Source: Massilia sp. HP4 (GTDB lineage: Bacteria; Pseudomonadota; Gammaproteobacteria; Burkholderiales; Burkholderiaceae_D). Taken from it: DNA of 64,000 bases. Position numbers and translations under genes: made by a program. Below are positions 54,291 through 63,470 of the stretch, piece after piece; position 1 is the first letter of the stretch, and each line of letters begins with the position of its first letter. The stretch covers positions 124,001 to 188,000 of the forward strand of contig NZ_STGG01000048.1 of NCBI RefSeq assembly GCF_005222695.1, in the 5' to 3' direction. Below the pieces are notes generated by a model. It was not told the DNA's origin, ran no database searches, and worked only from the letters and a program-made list of their open reading frames with translations.

Positions 54291-55730
54291 ATGGCAACCG
54301 CTAAGAAACCAGCAGCAAAGGCAGCAGCAAAGAGCGCGCCTTCGTCCACGACGAAGTCGACCGCAAAAACTGCAGCAGAGAAACCAGTCGCTAAAAAGGC
54401 AGCGACTAAGACCACCGCCACCAAGGCAACCGCCAAGGCGGTAGCCAAGCCGGCAGCCAAGGCAGTGAGCAAGCCGGCAGCAAAAACTGCCGCTAAACCT
54501 GTTGCAAAGAAAGCTACTGCAAGCAAGACCGCCGCGACCAAAACCGCCGCCACCAAGGCAACGGCCAAAACCGCGACCAAATCGGCAGCCAAGCCGGCAG
54601 CAAAGCCTGCAGTGAAGAAAGCCGCCGCCAAACCGGCAGCAAAATCGGCAAGCAAGCCAGCAGTGAAGAAGGCCGCCGCTAAACCGGCAGCGAAATCGGC
54701 AGCCAAGCCGGCCGCTAAATCGACCGCTAAATCGGCGACCAAGCCGGCAGCAAAGAAAGCCGCCGCCAAGCCGGTAGCGAAAAAGGCCGCCGCTAAACCA
54801 GCCGCCAAGTCGACCGCTAAAACCGCGACCAAATCCGCCGCTAAACCGGCCGCCAAAAAAGCGACCGCAAGCAAGGCAGCCGCCAAACCGGCAGCGAAGA
54901 AACCGGTAGCGAAGAAAGCAACCGCCACCAAGGCAGCCGCTAAACCAGCCGCCAAGAAAGCGACCGTGACCAAAGCCGCCGCCAAACCAGCCGCCAAGAA
55001 AGCAAGCGCAAGCAAAGCCGCTGCAAAACCGGCCGCCAAGAAAGCGACTGCAAGCAAAGCCGCTGCAAAACCGGCCGCCAAGAAAGCGACTGCAAGCAAA
55101 GCCGCCGCAAAACCGGCAGCCAAAAAAGCGACCGCCACCAAAACCGCCGCCAAACCGGCAGCTAAAAAGGCAAGCGCCACCAAAGCCGCCGCAAAACCGG
55201 CAGCCAAAAAGGCGACCGCGACCAAAACCGCTGCAAAACCGGTAGCGAAAAAAGCCGCTCCTGCCGCTAAAAAGGCCGCTCCAGCCGCTAAAAAAGCTGC
55301 GCCAGCCGCCAAAAAAGCTACTCCAGTGAAAGCCGCCGCTAGCAAGACCGCTGCCAAGCCAGCTGCGACCAAGGTTGCCGCCAAGCCAGCCGCTACCAAG
55401 ACCGCTGCCAAGCCAGCTGCAAGCAAGCCAGCCGCTAAACCAGCTGCCACCAAGCCTGCTGCTGCCAAGTCGGAAGCGAAAGCCGACGCCAAGCCAGAAG
55501 TGAAGACCGAAGCGAAAGCCGACGCCAAGCCTGCAGCGGCCAAGCCAGCGGCCAAGAAACCGGCCGCCAGGAAGCCAGCTGCCAAGCCGGCAGCGACGAC
55601 CGCCGCGCAACCGGCAGACGCTCCTGCAGCGCCGTCGGCAGCTCCAGCGGCAGCACCAAACGCCGCCGCACCTGCGAAGACCGTGCTGGCGCCGACCGCA
55701 TGGCCGTTCCCGACCAGCAGCCGTCCTTAA
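54291..55730 (+). CDS. Histone H1-like Lys/Ala/Pro-rich protein
   Basis: A 479-residue protein made almost entirely of Ala, Lys, Pro and Thr/Ser, in repeated units such as KPAAKKATA and SKAAAKPAA. The N-terminus MATAKKPAAKAAAKS resembles that of the SWIB protein at 33934. Such proteins are similar to eukaryotic H1 tails and to AlgP of Pseudomonas; they bind DNA without sequence preference and are thought to help pack the nucleoid. The C-terminal 60 residues are less basic and end SSRP. No globular domain is present. The repeats at DNA level make copy number prone to slippage. Confidence 0.88.
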   Translation: MATAKKPAAKAAAKSAPSSTTKSTAKTAAEKPVAKKAATKTTATKATAKAVAKPAAKAVSKPAAKTAAKPVAKKATASKTAATKTAATKATAKTATKSAAKPAAKPAVKKAAAKPAAKSASKPAVKKAAAKPAAKSAAKPAAKSTAKSATKPAAKKAAAKPVAKKAAAKPAAKSTAKTATKSAAKPAAKKATASKAAAKPAAKKPVAKKATATKAAAKPAAKKATVTKAAAKPAAKKASASKAAAKPAAKKATASKAAAKPAAKKATASKAAAKPAAKKATATKTAAKPAAKKASATKAAAKPAAKKATATKTAAKPVAKKAAPAAKKAAPAAKKAAPAAKKATPVKAAASKTAAKPAATKVAAKPAATKTAAKPAASKPAAKPAATKPAAAKSEAKADAKPEVKTEAKADAKPAAAKPAAKKPAARKPAAKPAATTAAQPADAPAAPSAAPAAAPNAAAPAKTVLAPTAWPFPTSSRP

Positions 55731-55798
55731 TACCGGACGTGCCCCGACCTGCCGCGCACCATGTGCGCATGGCAAGTCGGGTCTGCTTCAGGCACAAT

Positions 55799-55834
55799 GC
55801 CGCTGTGTGATTGTTCGCACAGCGGTTTTTTTTT
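55799..55834 (+). terminator. Intrinsic terminator of the histone-like gene
   Basis: CCGCTGTG and CACAGCGG form an 8-bp stem around a 10-base loop, followed by nine T. The ribosome-binding site of the next gene (GAGGAG, 55835-55840) begins directly after it. Confidence 0.85.
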
Positions 55835-55845
55835 GAGGAGAGTCC

Positions 55846-56373
55846 GTGCTGTCCATTCTTCAGTTTATCGTCGATATCGTCGCAGGCCTGCTGGGTGGGG
55901 TGTTGCTGCTGCGTTTCTGGACGAACGCCATCCGTGTGCGCCTGCCCGACCAGATCCGCCAGTTCGTGCACACCATCACCGACTGGCTGGTGATGCCGTT
56001 GCGGCGGGTGGTGCCGGGCACCCGGGGCTACGACTGGGCGAGCCTGATCGGCGCCTTCCTGGTGGTGCTGGTGGCCAGCACGTTCCTGCTGCTGCGCGGC
56101 GGTAGTGGCGAGATGGTGCTGCTGTATGCGCTGCACCGCTTCCTGACCTGGATCCTGTACGGCTTCATGGCGCTCCTGATCATCGAGGCGATCTTCAGCT
56201 GGGTCAATCCGAATGCGCCGCTGGCGCCGTTCGTGCACGCCCTCAACCAGCCGGTGCTGCGTCCGATCCGGCGCGTGGTCCCGCCGATCGGCGGCATCGA
56301 CCTGTCGGTGCTGGTGGCGCTGGTGCTGATCCAGATCCTGCTGTTCGCGCTGCGGCAGGTGTTCGGCTTCTAG
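55846..56373 (+). CDS. YggT family membrane protein
   Basis: A 175-residue inner-membrane protein made of two similar halves, each with two hydrophobic segments and an R-P-(I/L)-RRVVP motif (PLRRVVPGTRGYDWASLI and PIRRVVPPIGGIDLSVLV). This duplicated layout is that of YggT proteins. Function is unknown; in other bacteria the family has been linked to osmotic stress and to division. The start codon is GTG at 55846 after GAGGAG, very close to the preceding terminator, so its promoter must be inside or upstream of that hairpin. Confidence 0.9.
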   Translation: MLSILQFIVDIVAGLLGGVLLLRFWTNAIRVRLPDQIRQFVHTITDWLVMPLRRVVPGTRGYDWASLIGAFLVVLVASTFLLLRGGSGEMVLLYALHRFLTWILYGFMALLIIEAIFSWVNPNAPLAPFVHALNQPVLRPIRRVVPPIGGIDLSVLVALVLIQILLFALRQVFGF

Positions 56374-56394
56374 CCGCCGTCGCTGCTTCACATG

Positions 56395-56425
56395 AAAATG
56401 GCCCTGCATCGCAGGGCCATTTTTT
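56395..56425. terminator. Bidirectional intrinsic terminator
   Basis: AAAATGGCCCTGC and GCAGGGCCATTTT form a 13-bp stem around ATC, with a T-run continuing to 56425. It lies between the convergent yggT-like and PfkB kinase genes. Confidence 0.85.
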
Positions 56426-56446
56426 ATCGGGCGACGCCTTGCGTTA

Positions 56447-57388
56447 TCAGCGGAAGGTGAAGCCGAAGGCTGCCTCGAACTGCTGGTCGAATTCCTGCGC
56501 CGTGAAGCTGTGGTTCTGGGCGCCCTGCGAGGCGATCTTGATCGCACCCAGCAGGCTGGCAATGCGGCCGCTGGTGGGCCAGTCCAGGTCGTTGGTGATG
56601 CCGAACAGCAGGCCTGCGCGGTAGGCGTCGCCGCAGCCGGTCGGGTCGACCACGTTCGCCGCCTGCACCGCCGGGATCCGATAGTGCTCGCCGCCGGCGT
56701 GGATGTCCGAGCCTTCGGCGCCGCGCGTGACGATCAGCGCGTCCAGGCGCGCCGCGATGTCGGCCTGGGAGAAGCCGGTGCGGTCCATCACCATCTCGAA
56801 TTCATAGTCGTTGCACGCCAGGTAGCTGGCCTGGCCGATGAAGGCGATCAGCTCTTCGCCCGAGAACATCGGCAGCTGCTGGCCCGGATCGAAGATGAAC
56901 GGGATCTTTTGCTCGGCGCAGTCGCGCGCGTGCTTGATCATGCCGTCGCGGCCGTCCGGCGAGATGATCGCCACTGCCAGCAGCCCCTGGTCAGCGACGT
57001 TGTTCTGATGCGAGAACTGCATCGCGCCCGGGTGGAAGGCGTTGATCTGGTTATTGTCCTGGTCGGCGGTGACGAAGCATTGCGCGGTATAGGCGTCGGC
57101 GATGGTGCGGATGCCGCGCGTCTCGAGTCCCTGCTCTTGCATGCGCTTCAGGTAGTCGGCGCCGTCCTGGCCCAGCGTGCCCATCATCAGCGGTTCGCCG
57201 CCCAGCAGCTTGAGGTTGTAGGCGATATTGGCCGCGCAGCCGCCGTACTCGGTGCGCAGGGTCGGCACCAGGAACGACACGTTCACGCGGTGCAGCTGGT
57301 CTGCCAGCAGGGTGTCGCCGAAGCGGCCGTGGTATTGCATGATCTTGTCGAATGCGAGCGAGCCGCAGATCAGGGCGGTTTTGGTCAT
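56447..57388 (-). CDS. PfkB family carbohydrate/nucleoside kinase
   Basis: A 313-residue ribokinase-like sugar or nucleoside kinase. The N-terminus ALICGSLAFDKIM, the GGCAANIAYNLKLLGG motif and the catalytic VDPTGCGDAYRAGLL (with the base Asp) are visible. The NxxE-like segment is LACNDYEFEMV. Sequences of this look are often annotated as adenosine kinase, but the substrate is not certain. It is followed upstream on the same strand by the DUF3426 gene, 11 bp away, and may belong to that operon. Confidence 0.88.
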   Translation of the reverse strand: MTKTALICGSLAFDKIMQYHGRFGDTLLADQLHRVNVSFLVPTLRTEYGGCAANIAYNLKLLGGEPLMMGTLGQDGADYLKRMQEQGLETRGIRTIADAYTAQCFVTADQDNNQINAFHPGAMQFSHQNNVADQGLLAVAIISPDGRDGMIKHARDCAEQKIPFIFDPGQQLPMFSGEELIAFIGQASYLACNDYEFEMVMDRTGFSQADIAARLDALIVTRGAEGSDIHAGGEHYRIPAVQAANVVDPTGCGDAYRAGLLFGITNDLDWPTSGRIASLLGAIKIASQGAQNHSFTAQEFDQQFEAAFGFTFR

Positions 57389-57399
57389 GGGTTCAGCCT

Positions 57400-58572
57400 T
57401 CAGGGGTAGAAAACGGCAATGTGGTAGCCGGAAGGTTCGAGCCCTTCCAGCCTGAAATGGATCTTGACCGGCTGCTCGGCGCGCGCGCCGAAACCGGCGA
57501 AGTGGCTATCCGATGCGTTGGCCAGCTGGGGCGCGTAGTCGCGCGGGCCGAACACGCGCCGCACCAGCGGCTTGTCGTCGGCATCGTTCAGGGTCAGCTC
57601 GATGCTGGGCCAGGCCAGCGCCAGGTCGCCGCCGTTACGCAGCACGGTGCTCAGGGTATAGGCGTTGCCGCCCAGGGTGATGAGCTCTCCGGTCTCGATC
57701 GCCAGCGCATCCGGGCGCGCCGGCAGCGACACCGTGCAGCCGAACATGGCGCAGGTCGAGGCCAGCGCCGGTCGCAAGGCCGGATAGCGCGCCGCCAGCA
57801 CGTCGCGGAAGCTCACCATCGACTGCAGGACCAGCGCCAGCAGCAGCAGCACGCTGCCGGCGATCATCGCGATGCGCACCGTCTTGCCCGACTGCTCGCG
57901 CTGGCGCCCGCGGCGCACGAACTCGGGTTCGTCGATCTCGGGCACGCGCAGCTTGGGCGTCTCTTCGATCCGGGTCGGCGTCAGCTTGGAACGGCGCGAA
58001 CGGGCTTCGGCGGCGCGTGTACGCGGGGATTTTTGCGGCAGCGGCAGGGCCGGCGAGACGACCGGCGGCGAGCCGCCCGCGGATTCGCGCAGCAGCAGCG
58101 GCGGCGCGTCGTGCGCCGGCTGGCGCACCGCGGGTTCAGGTTCAGGCTCCGGCCCAGGCTCGTCGTGGCCATCGTCCGGCGGCGGGGCAGCCACGATCTC
58201 TTCGTCGACCCGCATCCCGGCCACGGCGGTGGCCGTTTCCGGCGCGGGGTCGACCTTGGCCGGATCCTCGCCCGACGCATGCGGCAGGATCCCGAATGGC
58301 GACAGCGCACGGTCGAATTCGAGCGTGTAGATCGGTTGTTCGGTATCGTCGGCAGCGTCGGTCGCGGCCGCGTCTTGCGTGACGGCCGCTTCGGTGACCG
58401 CAGGAGAAGGAGGAGGGGAAGACGGCGGGGCGTTCAGGTCGACCAGCCCCGTATTGCCGTCAAAGACTTGCTGGCACGCGCCACAGCGGACGATGCCCCC
58501 ACGCAGCTTGAGCTGGTCCGCGGCGACGCGGAACAGCGTGCCGCAGTGGGGGCATTGGGTGGCGAGCGCCAT
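57400..58572 (-). CDS. Zinc-ribbon and DUF3426 membrane protein
   Basis: A 390-residue protein. The N-terminus has the MJ0042-type zinc ribbon CPHCGTLF...CGACQQVF, followed by a long Pro/Ala/Glu-rich linker (about 45-235), a single membrane segment (IAMIAGSVLLLLALVLQSMV) and a C-terminal domain of DUF3426 type that would lie in the periplasm (TYxLSTVLRNGGDLALAWPSIELTL). Function is unknown. In Burkholderiales this gene regularly follows prmA, as here, with a gap of 4 bp. Confidence 0.88.
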   Translation of the reverse strand: MALATQCPHCGTLFRVAADQLKLRGGIVRCGACQQVFDGNTGLVDLNAPPSSPPPSPAVTEAAVTQDAAATDAADDTEQPIYTLEFDRALSPFGILPHASGEDPAKVDPAPETATAVAGMRVDEEIVAAPPPDDGHDEPGPEPEPEPAVRQPAHDAPPLLLRESAGGSPPVVSPALPLPQKSPRTRAAEARSRRSKLTPTRIEETPKLRVPEIDEPEFVRRGRQREQSGKTVRIAMIAGSVLLLLALVLQSMVSFRDVLAARYPALRPALASTCAMFGCTVSLPARPDALAIETGELITLGGNAYTLSTVLRNGGDLALAWPSIELTLNDADDKPLVRRVFGPRDYAPQLANASDSHFAGFGARAEQPVKIHFRLEGLEPSGYHIAVFYP

Positions 58573-58576
58573 GCGG

Positions 58577-59527
58577 CTAGCCGCCAGAGCGGGGCGGCGG
58601 CGCGCTGTCGTGGCCGAGCGTGCCGTGAAGGGCAACCCAGCCGTCCTGCTCGGCCCAGACGCCCAGCTTGATGAAAGGTGCGTAGGCGGCGGCCACTTCT
58701 TCGGCCTGGCGCGCGAGCACGCCCGACAGGATCAGGGAACCGCCCGGCGCCACGCGGCCGGACAGCATCGGCGCCATCAGCTTCAATGGGCTCGACAGGA
58801 TGTTGGCCACCACGATGTCGAACTTGCCGCCTGCATGACGCTCGTTGCCCGAGGCAGCGAAGGTGTCGGGCAGGTAGTAGTCGATCGCGACCTTGTTACG
58901 CTCCGCGTTGGCGCGCGCCGATTCGATCGCCTGCGGATCGATGTCGACGCCGGCCACGTCTTGCGCGCCGAGCTTCTTGGCCACCATCGCCAGGATGCCC
59001 GAGCCGCAGCCGTAGTCCAGCACCGACTTGCCGGGCGCCGGATGCGCTTCGAGCCACTCCATGCACAGGCGGGTGGTCGGATGGCTGCCGGTGCCGAAGG
59101 CCAGGCCCGGATCGAGCTCGAGGATGAGGCCGGACGGATCGGGCGCCTCGTGCCAGCTCGGCACGACCCAGATGTTCTTGCCGATGTGGATGGGCTCGAA
59201 CTGCGATTGGGTCAGGCGCACCCAGTCGGCGTCTTCGACCTTGCGGGTGGTGAAGGCCGGGACGACGGGCAGCCTGACCGCCTGCGCGGCCTCGGTGACG
59301 ATTGCCAGCTGGTCGGCGTCGGTATCGGTGAGTGCGACGACGCGGCTGTGGTCCCATGCCGCTTCAAGCGGTTCCATGCCCGGCTCGCCGAACAACGGTT
59401 TTTCGTCCTCGGTGCCTTCGTCGGCGTCCTCGACGGACACCGACAGCGCGCCAGCTTCCATCAGGGCGTCGGACAATGCTTCTGCATGGTCGCGGGCGAT
59501 CTCGATGACGACTTCAGTCCAGCTCAT
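58577..59527 (-). CDS. prmA: Ribosomal protein L11 methyltransferase
   Basis: A 316-residue SAM-dependent methyltransferase that trimethylates lysines of ribosomal protein L11. The motif I SVLDYGCGSGILAMVAKKLGA and DIVVANILSSPLKLM (motif IV, NxxP-like) are present, and MSWTEVVIEIARDHAE fits the PrmA N-terminus. Its start overlaps the accC stop by ATGA (59524-59527). Length is slightly over the usual 295 residues through an insertion (DEGTEDEKPLFGEPGME). Confidence 0.94.
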   Translation of the reverse strand: MSWTEVVIEIARDHAEALSDALMEAGALSVSVEDADEGTEDEKPLFGEPGMEPLEAAWDHSRVVALTDTDADQLAIVTEAAQAVRLPVVPAFTTRKVEDADWVRLTQSQFEPIHIGKNIWVVPSWHEAPDPSGLILELDPGLAFGTGSHPTTRLCMEWLEAHPAPGKSVLDYGCGSGILAMVAKKLGAQDVAGVDIDPQAIESARANAERNKVAIDYYLPDTFAASGNERHAGGKFDIVVANILSSPLKLMAPMLSGRVAPGGSLILSGVLARQAEEVAAAYAPFIKLGVWAEQDGWVALHGTLGHDSAPPPRSGG

Positions 59528-60924
59528 TCTTGTACCTTGGCTTCCGATTTGGCGCCGAGCGCCGTTTCCTTCGGCAGGTCGGGCTTGGCGGCCAGTTTCT
59601 GCTCCAGGTAGTGGATATTGGTGCCGCCTTCGATGAAGCGGGCGTCGACCATCAGTTCGCGATGCAGCGGAATATTGGTGAGGATACCTTCGACCACCAT
59701 TTCGGAGAGCGCGATTTGCATGCGGCGGATCGCTTGCTCACGGGTCGCACCGTAAGAAATTACCTTGCCGATCATCGAGTCGTAATGAGGTGGCACATAG
59801 TAGCCCGCATACGAGTGCGAATCGACACGGATGCCAGGGCCGCCGGGCGGGTGCCAGCCGGTGATGCGGCCTGGCGACGGGGTGAACTTGAACGGATCCT
59901 CGGCATTGATGCGGCACTCGATCGAGTGGCCCGACAACATGATGTCGCGCTGGCGGAAACGGAGTTTCTCGCCGCAGGCGATGCGGATCTGCTCTTGCAC
60001 GATGTCGATCCCGGTGATCATCTCGGTGACCGGGTGCTCGACCTGGACCCGGGTATTCATCTCGATGAAGTAGAACTCGCCGTTCTCGTACAGGAATTCG
60101 AAGGTGCCGGCGCCGCGGTAGCCGATCTTGCGGCAGGCTTCGGCGCAGCGGTCGCCGATCTTCTCGATCAGTTTGCGCGGAATGCCCGGCGCCGGCGCTT
60201 CTTCGATCACCTTCTGGTGGCGGCGCTGCATCGAGCAGTCGCGTTCGCCCAGCCAGACGGCGTTCTTGTGTTCGTCGGCGAGGATCTGGATTTCCACGTG
60301 GCGCGGATTTTCCAGGAACTTCTCCATATAGACTTCAGGATTGCCGAAGGCGGTGCCGGCTTCGGTCTTGGTCATCTGCACGGCATTGAGCAGCGCCGCT
60401 TCGGTATGCACCACGCGCATGCCGCGGCCACCGCCGCCGCCGGCGGCCTTGATGATGACCGGATAGCCGACGCGGCGCGCGGTCTGCACGATCTCTTTCG
60501 GATCGTCCGGCAGGGCGCCGTCCGAACCCGGCACGCAAGGCACGCCGGCGCGGATCATGGCCTGCTTGGCCGACACCTTGTCGCCCATCAGGCGGATCGA
60601 ATCGGAACGCGGGCCGATGAAGACGAAGCCCGATTTCTCGACGCGCTCGGCGAAGTCGGCGTTCTCGGACAGGAAGCCGTAGCCCGGGTGGATCGCTTCG
60701 GCGTCGGTCACTTCGGCCGCGCTGATGATCGCGGGCATGTTCAGGTAGGACAGGCTCGATTGCGCCGGTCCGATGCAGACCGATTCGTCCGCCAGTTTCA
60801 CGTACTTGGCGTCCTTGTCGGCCTCGGAGTGCACGACGACCGTCTTGATGCCCAGCTCGCGGCAAGCGCGCTGGATACGCAGCGCGATTTCACCACGGTT
60901 GGCGATGAGGATTTTTTCAAACAT
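59524..60924 (-). CDS. accC: Acetyl-CoA carboxylase, biotin carboxylase subunit
   Basis: A 466-residue ATP-grasp enzyme that carboxylates the biotin on AccB in the first step of fatty-acid synthesis. MFEKILIANRGEIALRI, KAAGGGGGRGM (ATP-binding Gly-rich loop) and FIEMNTRVQVEHPVTE are hallmark motifs. The C-terminal tail is about 15 residues longer than E. coli AccC and Lys/Ala-rich. It lies downstream of accB and overlaps prmA. Confidence 0.97.
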   Translation of the reverse strand: MFEKILIANRGEIALRIQRACRELGIKTVVVHSEADKDAKYVKLADESVCIGPAQSSLSYLNMPAIISAAEVTDAEAIHPGYGFLSENADFAERVEKSGFVFIGPRSDSIRLMGDKVSAKQAMIRAGVPCVPGSDGALPDDPKEIVQTARRVGYPVIIKAAGGGGGRGMRVVHTEAALLNAVQMTKTEAGTAFGNPEVYMEKFLENPRHVEIQILADEHKNAVWLGERDCSMQRRHQKVIEEAPAPGIPRKLIEKIGDRCAEACRKIGYRGAGTFEFLYENGEFYFIEMNTRVQVEHPVTEMITGIDIVQEQIRIACGEKLRFRQRDIMLSGHSIECRINAEDPFKFTPSPGRITGWHPPGGPGIRVDSHSYAGYYVPPHYDSMIGKVISYGATREQAIRRMQIALSEMVVEGILTNIPLHRELMVDARFIEGGTNIHYLEQKLAAKPDLPKETALGAKSEAKVQE

Positions 60925-61035
60925 GGTAGGTCCGGTATTCAGTGAAAACCGGCGCGGCCGAAAGAACAGGCGGCGCCGGACACGTCATGGAGGTAGCCGG
61001 CGGCGCGTCATGCGCGGCCGGCTTGGAGAAGCTGA

Positions 61036-61503
61036 TCAGCCGATCACGAACAGTGGCTGGCCGAATTCGACCGGCTGGCCGTTTTCCACGAGGATCTTGG
61101 TGACGGTGCCGGAAACGTCGGCATCGATTTCGTTCAGGAGCTTCATCGCTTCGATGATGCACAGGGTATCGCCTTCCTTGATGCTCTGGCCGACTTCGAC
61201 GAAGGCGGCGGCGCCAGGGGCGGACGAGCGATAGAAGGTGCCGACCATCGGCGACTTGACCACATGGCCGGTCGGCTCGGCGGCGACGGCCGGTGCGGCC
61301 GCCGGGGCAGGGGCCGCCGCAGGCGCTTGCGCAGGCGCCGAGTATTGCTGCACGCCCTGGTGCGGCAGCATGACCATCTGGTTCTGCGGGATTGCGGACG
61401 ACTTGACGATGCGAACCTTGCTTTCGCCTTCGGTCACTTCGAGTTCGGCGATGTCCGATTCAGCGACCAGATCGATCAAGGTCTTGAGTTTTCGTAGATC
61501 CAT
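61036..61503 (-). CDS. accB: Acetyl-CoA carboxylase, biotin carboxyl carrier protein
   Basis: A 155-residue biotin carrier. The N-terminal region MDLRKLKTLIDLVAESDIAE is followed by an Ala/Pro-rich linker (about 57-76) and the biotinyl domain, with the biotin attached to Lys121 in IIEAMKLLNEI. It precedes accC by 111 bp on the same strand; the aroQ-accB-accC-prmA order is usual in this group. Length is normal. Confidence 0.96.
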   Translation of the reverse strand: MDLRKLKTLIDLVAESDIAELEVTEGESKVRIVKSSAIPQNQMVMLPHQGVQQYSAPAQAPAAAPAPAAAPAVAAEPTGHVVKSPMVGTFYRSSAPGAAAFVEVGQSIKEGDTLCIIEAMKLLNEIDADVSGTVTKILVENGQPVEFGQPLFVIG

Positions 61504-61598
61504 GTGAAACCCCTTGGAATTATTCGTTTTAGAGAGCAGGCCGTTGCGCCAGGATGCGTCGAGCGGCCGCTGTTACATGAAGTTGACGTAGATTAACG

Positions 61599-62030
61599 CT
61601 ATTTAAGTGCGAAGTCGATGGCAAACCGATATCCGTCCGCTCCCAGCCCGCAGATCACGCCGCGCGCGATGCCGGACAAATAGGAGTGGTGCCGGAAGGA
61701 CTCCCGTTGGTGGACATTTGAAATATGCACCTCCACGAAGGGAATGGCCACCGAAGCGAACGCATCGCGCAGGGCTACGCTGGTATGGGTCAGGCCGCCA
61801 GGGTTGATGACGATGAAATCCACGCCCTCGGCACGAGCGGCATGGATGCGGTCGATCAACGCTCCCTCATGGTTGCTCTGGAAGTAATCCAGTGCCGCGC
61901 CGGCTTGATTTGCCTGCGCAACTGCCGCTTGTTCGATGTCGGCCAACGTGGTCGTGCCGTACACCGCCGGTTCCCGCGTCCCCAATAAATTGAGGTTGGG
62001 ACCGTTCAGCAGCAGTAGCTTTTTCGCCAT
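61599..62030 (-). CDS. aroQ: Type II 3-dehydroquinate dehydratase
   Basis: A 143-residue enzyme of the shikimate pathway. LLLNGPNLNLLGTREPAVYG (N-terminus), FQSNHEGALIDRIHAA, INPGGLTHTSVALRDA and VEVHISNVHQRESFRHHSY are the standard type II motifs, with the base Tyr in AVYG and the catalytic His in EVHISN. It lies 95 bp upstream of accB in the same direction. Confidence 0.96.
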   Translation of the reverse strand: MAKKLLLLNGPNLNLLGTREPAVYGTTTLADIEQAAVAQANQAGAALDYFQSNHEGALIDRIHAARAEGVDFIVINPGGLTHTSVALRDAFASVAIPFVEVHISNVHQRESFRHHSYLSGIARGVICGLGADGYRFAIDFALK

Positions 62031-62174
62031 ATTGAGAGTCTGATTGCCCGAAAGTCAGGCATTGTGCCGCCTAGCTCAGCTATTGGCAAGCGGTAAAATA
62101 ACCGGTCGATAGGTGGAATTGGCAGCAGTATTAATCGTACGACCGTTCGCAACTTGCCCGTTCAAGATCCCGGT

Positions 62175-62741
62175 TCAGCTACCCAACTTCGCCAGGTCGG
62201 CGCGCAATTCGTCGAACTTCAGTTCGCCGAGATAGGTCTTGATCACCTCCCCGTCGGCGCCGATCAGCACGGTGTAGGGCAATCCTCCGTTCGTGTTTCC
62301 AAATCCGCGCGACAGCTCGGTGCCGCCCATGCCGCCCACGTACAGCGGATAGGTAATATCCATCTTGGCGGCGAATTCGCTCATATTGGTCGGCGAATCG
62401 ATGCCGATGCCGATCACGTTGAAGCGCTTGCCGCCATCCTCGCCCGCCAGGTGGGACAGCTCGGGCATCTCGCGCACGCAGGGGCCGCACCAGGTGGCCC
62501 AGAAATTGACCAGCAGGGGCTTGCCCTTCCACTGGGCCAGCGGCTGCGGCTTGCCTTCGAGGTCGTTGAGCGACTGTGCATACAGCTTGGTCACTGGATT
62601 GGTGACCTGGCCTTCGCTGGCAACCGTTGCTGGCGAGGTTTGCACACTTGGCGCCGGTTTCTTGTACACCGCCACCATGGCGCCCATCACGCCGAACAGT
62701 ACGGCGACCACCGCGTAGGCGGCCAGATGTTTCTTGTTCAT
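62175..62741 (-). CDS. TlpA-like membrane-anchored thioredoxin
   Basis: A 188-residue protein with an N-terminal anchor (about 7-25) and a periplasmic thioredoxin fold. The redox motif is WCGPC in LLVNFWATWCGPCVREMPEL, and the cis-Pro lies in GGLPYTVLI. It is expected to reduce disulfides, for example on apocytochromes c or outer proteins. It starts 10 bp after the stop of the upstream hypothetical gene and is probably co-transcribed with it. Confidence 0.93.
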   Translation of the reverse strand: MNKKHLAAYAVVAVLFGVMGAMVAVYKKPAPSVQTSPATVASEGQVTNPVTKLYAQSLNDLEGKPQPLAQWKGKPLLVNFWATWCGPCVREMPELSHLAGEDGGKRFNVIGIGIDSPTNMSEFAAKMDITYPLYVGGMGGTELSRGFGNTNGGLPYTVLIGADGEVIKTYLGELKFDELRADLAKLGS

Positions 62742-62751
62742 TCGTCAGCTT

Positions 62752-63393
62752 TCACTCGGTGTCAGTCTTGTCGTGGGCCGCGATCAAGGCCCGCAGCGCG
62801 GCAATGTCGATGCGCTGCGGGCGGCCGTCGGCACGCGGCTTGAGTGCGCCGCGCAAGTCCTGGTATTCATACAGTTCGGCATGCACCGTTTCTTTCATCC
62901 ACGGGAAACTTACGGTCTCGACCGGTGCATGGCGGGGCCCCTTGAAATGCGGGGTTTCCGCAATGTCGATATTAACATTACGGTTGAGCAAGTAGATCTC
63001 TACCTCTTTGGCACTGTCGGCGAATAACTGAAGATGGATGTCGTCGTGCTCGCCCGCGGTGCCGCTCAGCACGGCGCCGGTGAGATAGGGGTTGAAGTCG
63101 CCCAGCGCTTCCATCACCTGCAGCGCGGTCGCGCGCAAGTGCGCCAGGCGTTCGGTGCGGGCGGCGCCGCCGAACAGGGCCAGGTAGTTGCGCACCTCGT
63201 CTTCGATCTGCGCGTCGTCGGGCAGCATATTCGGCTTGGGTGGGGTCACGCCCAGCACCTGGCGGGCGGCCTTGCGGCGTGCGGTATCGAGATCGGCGCC
63301 ATCCTGCGCAATCATGCGCGCAGCAGCCAGGGCGATCTCGTTACGCAGCTGGAGGAGATCGGTGTTCAAGTTCGGCATCATGCCTGGGATCAT
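62752..63393 (-). CDS. Conserved-type hypothetical with nucleotidyltransferase-like pattern
   Basis: A 213-residue soluble protein. The stretch GAVLSGTAGEHDDIHLQLFADSAKEVEIYLL resembles the beta strands of a minimal nucleotidyltransferase (G-S-x(n)-D-D/I-x-L), although the acidic pair is not clearly in place. Alternative starts exist at 63381 (MMPNL) and 63378 (MPNL). It lies between the TlpA-like gene and the divergent mpl gene. I cannot assign a function. Confidence 0.72.
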   Translation of the reverse strand: MIPGMMPNLNTDLLQLRNEIALAAARMIAQDGADLDTARRKAARQVLGVTPPKPNMLPDDAQIEDEVRNYLALFGGAARTERLAHLRATALQVMEALGDFNPYLTGAVLSGTAGEHDDIHLQLFADSAKEVEIYLLNRNVNIDIAETPHFKGPRHAPVETVSFPWMKETVHAELYEYQDLRGALKPRADGRPQRIDIAALRALIAAHDKTDTE

Positions 63394-63470
63394 ACTCTTG
63401 AACGGAAAATGACAGCGGCTCGGGTAGAATCGCGTATTCGTCCTTTCACTCCTGGCTAGATATTCTCTCC

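Noticed and set aside
54291..55730. Regular DNA repeats that could be mistaken for a CRISPR-like or satellite array
   Set aside because: The repeats are in frame, lack unique spacers of constant length and encode a continuous KPAAKKA-type protein.
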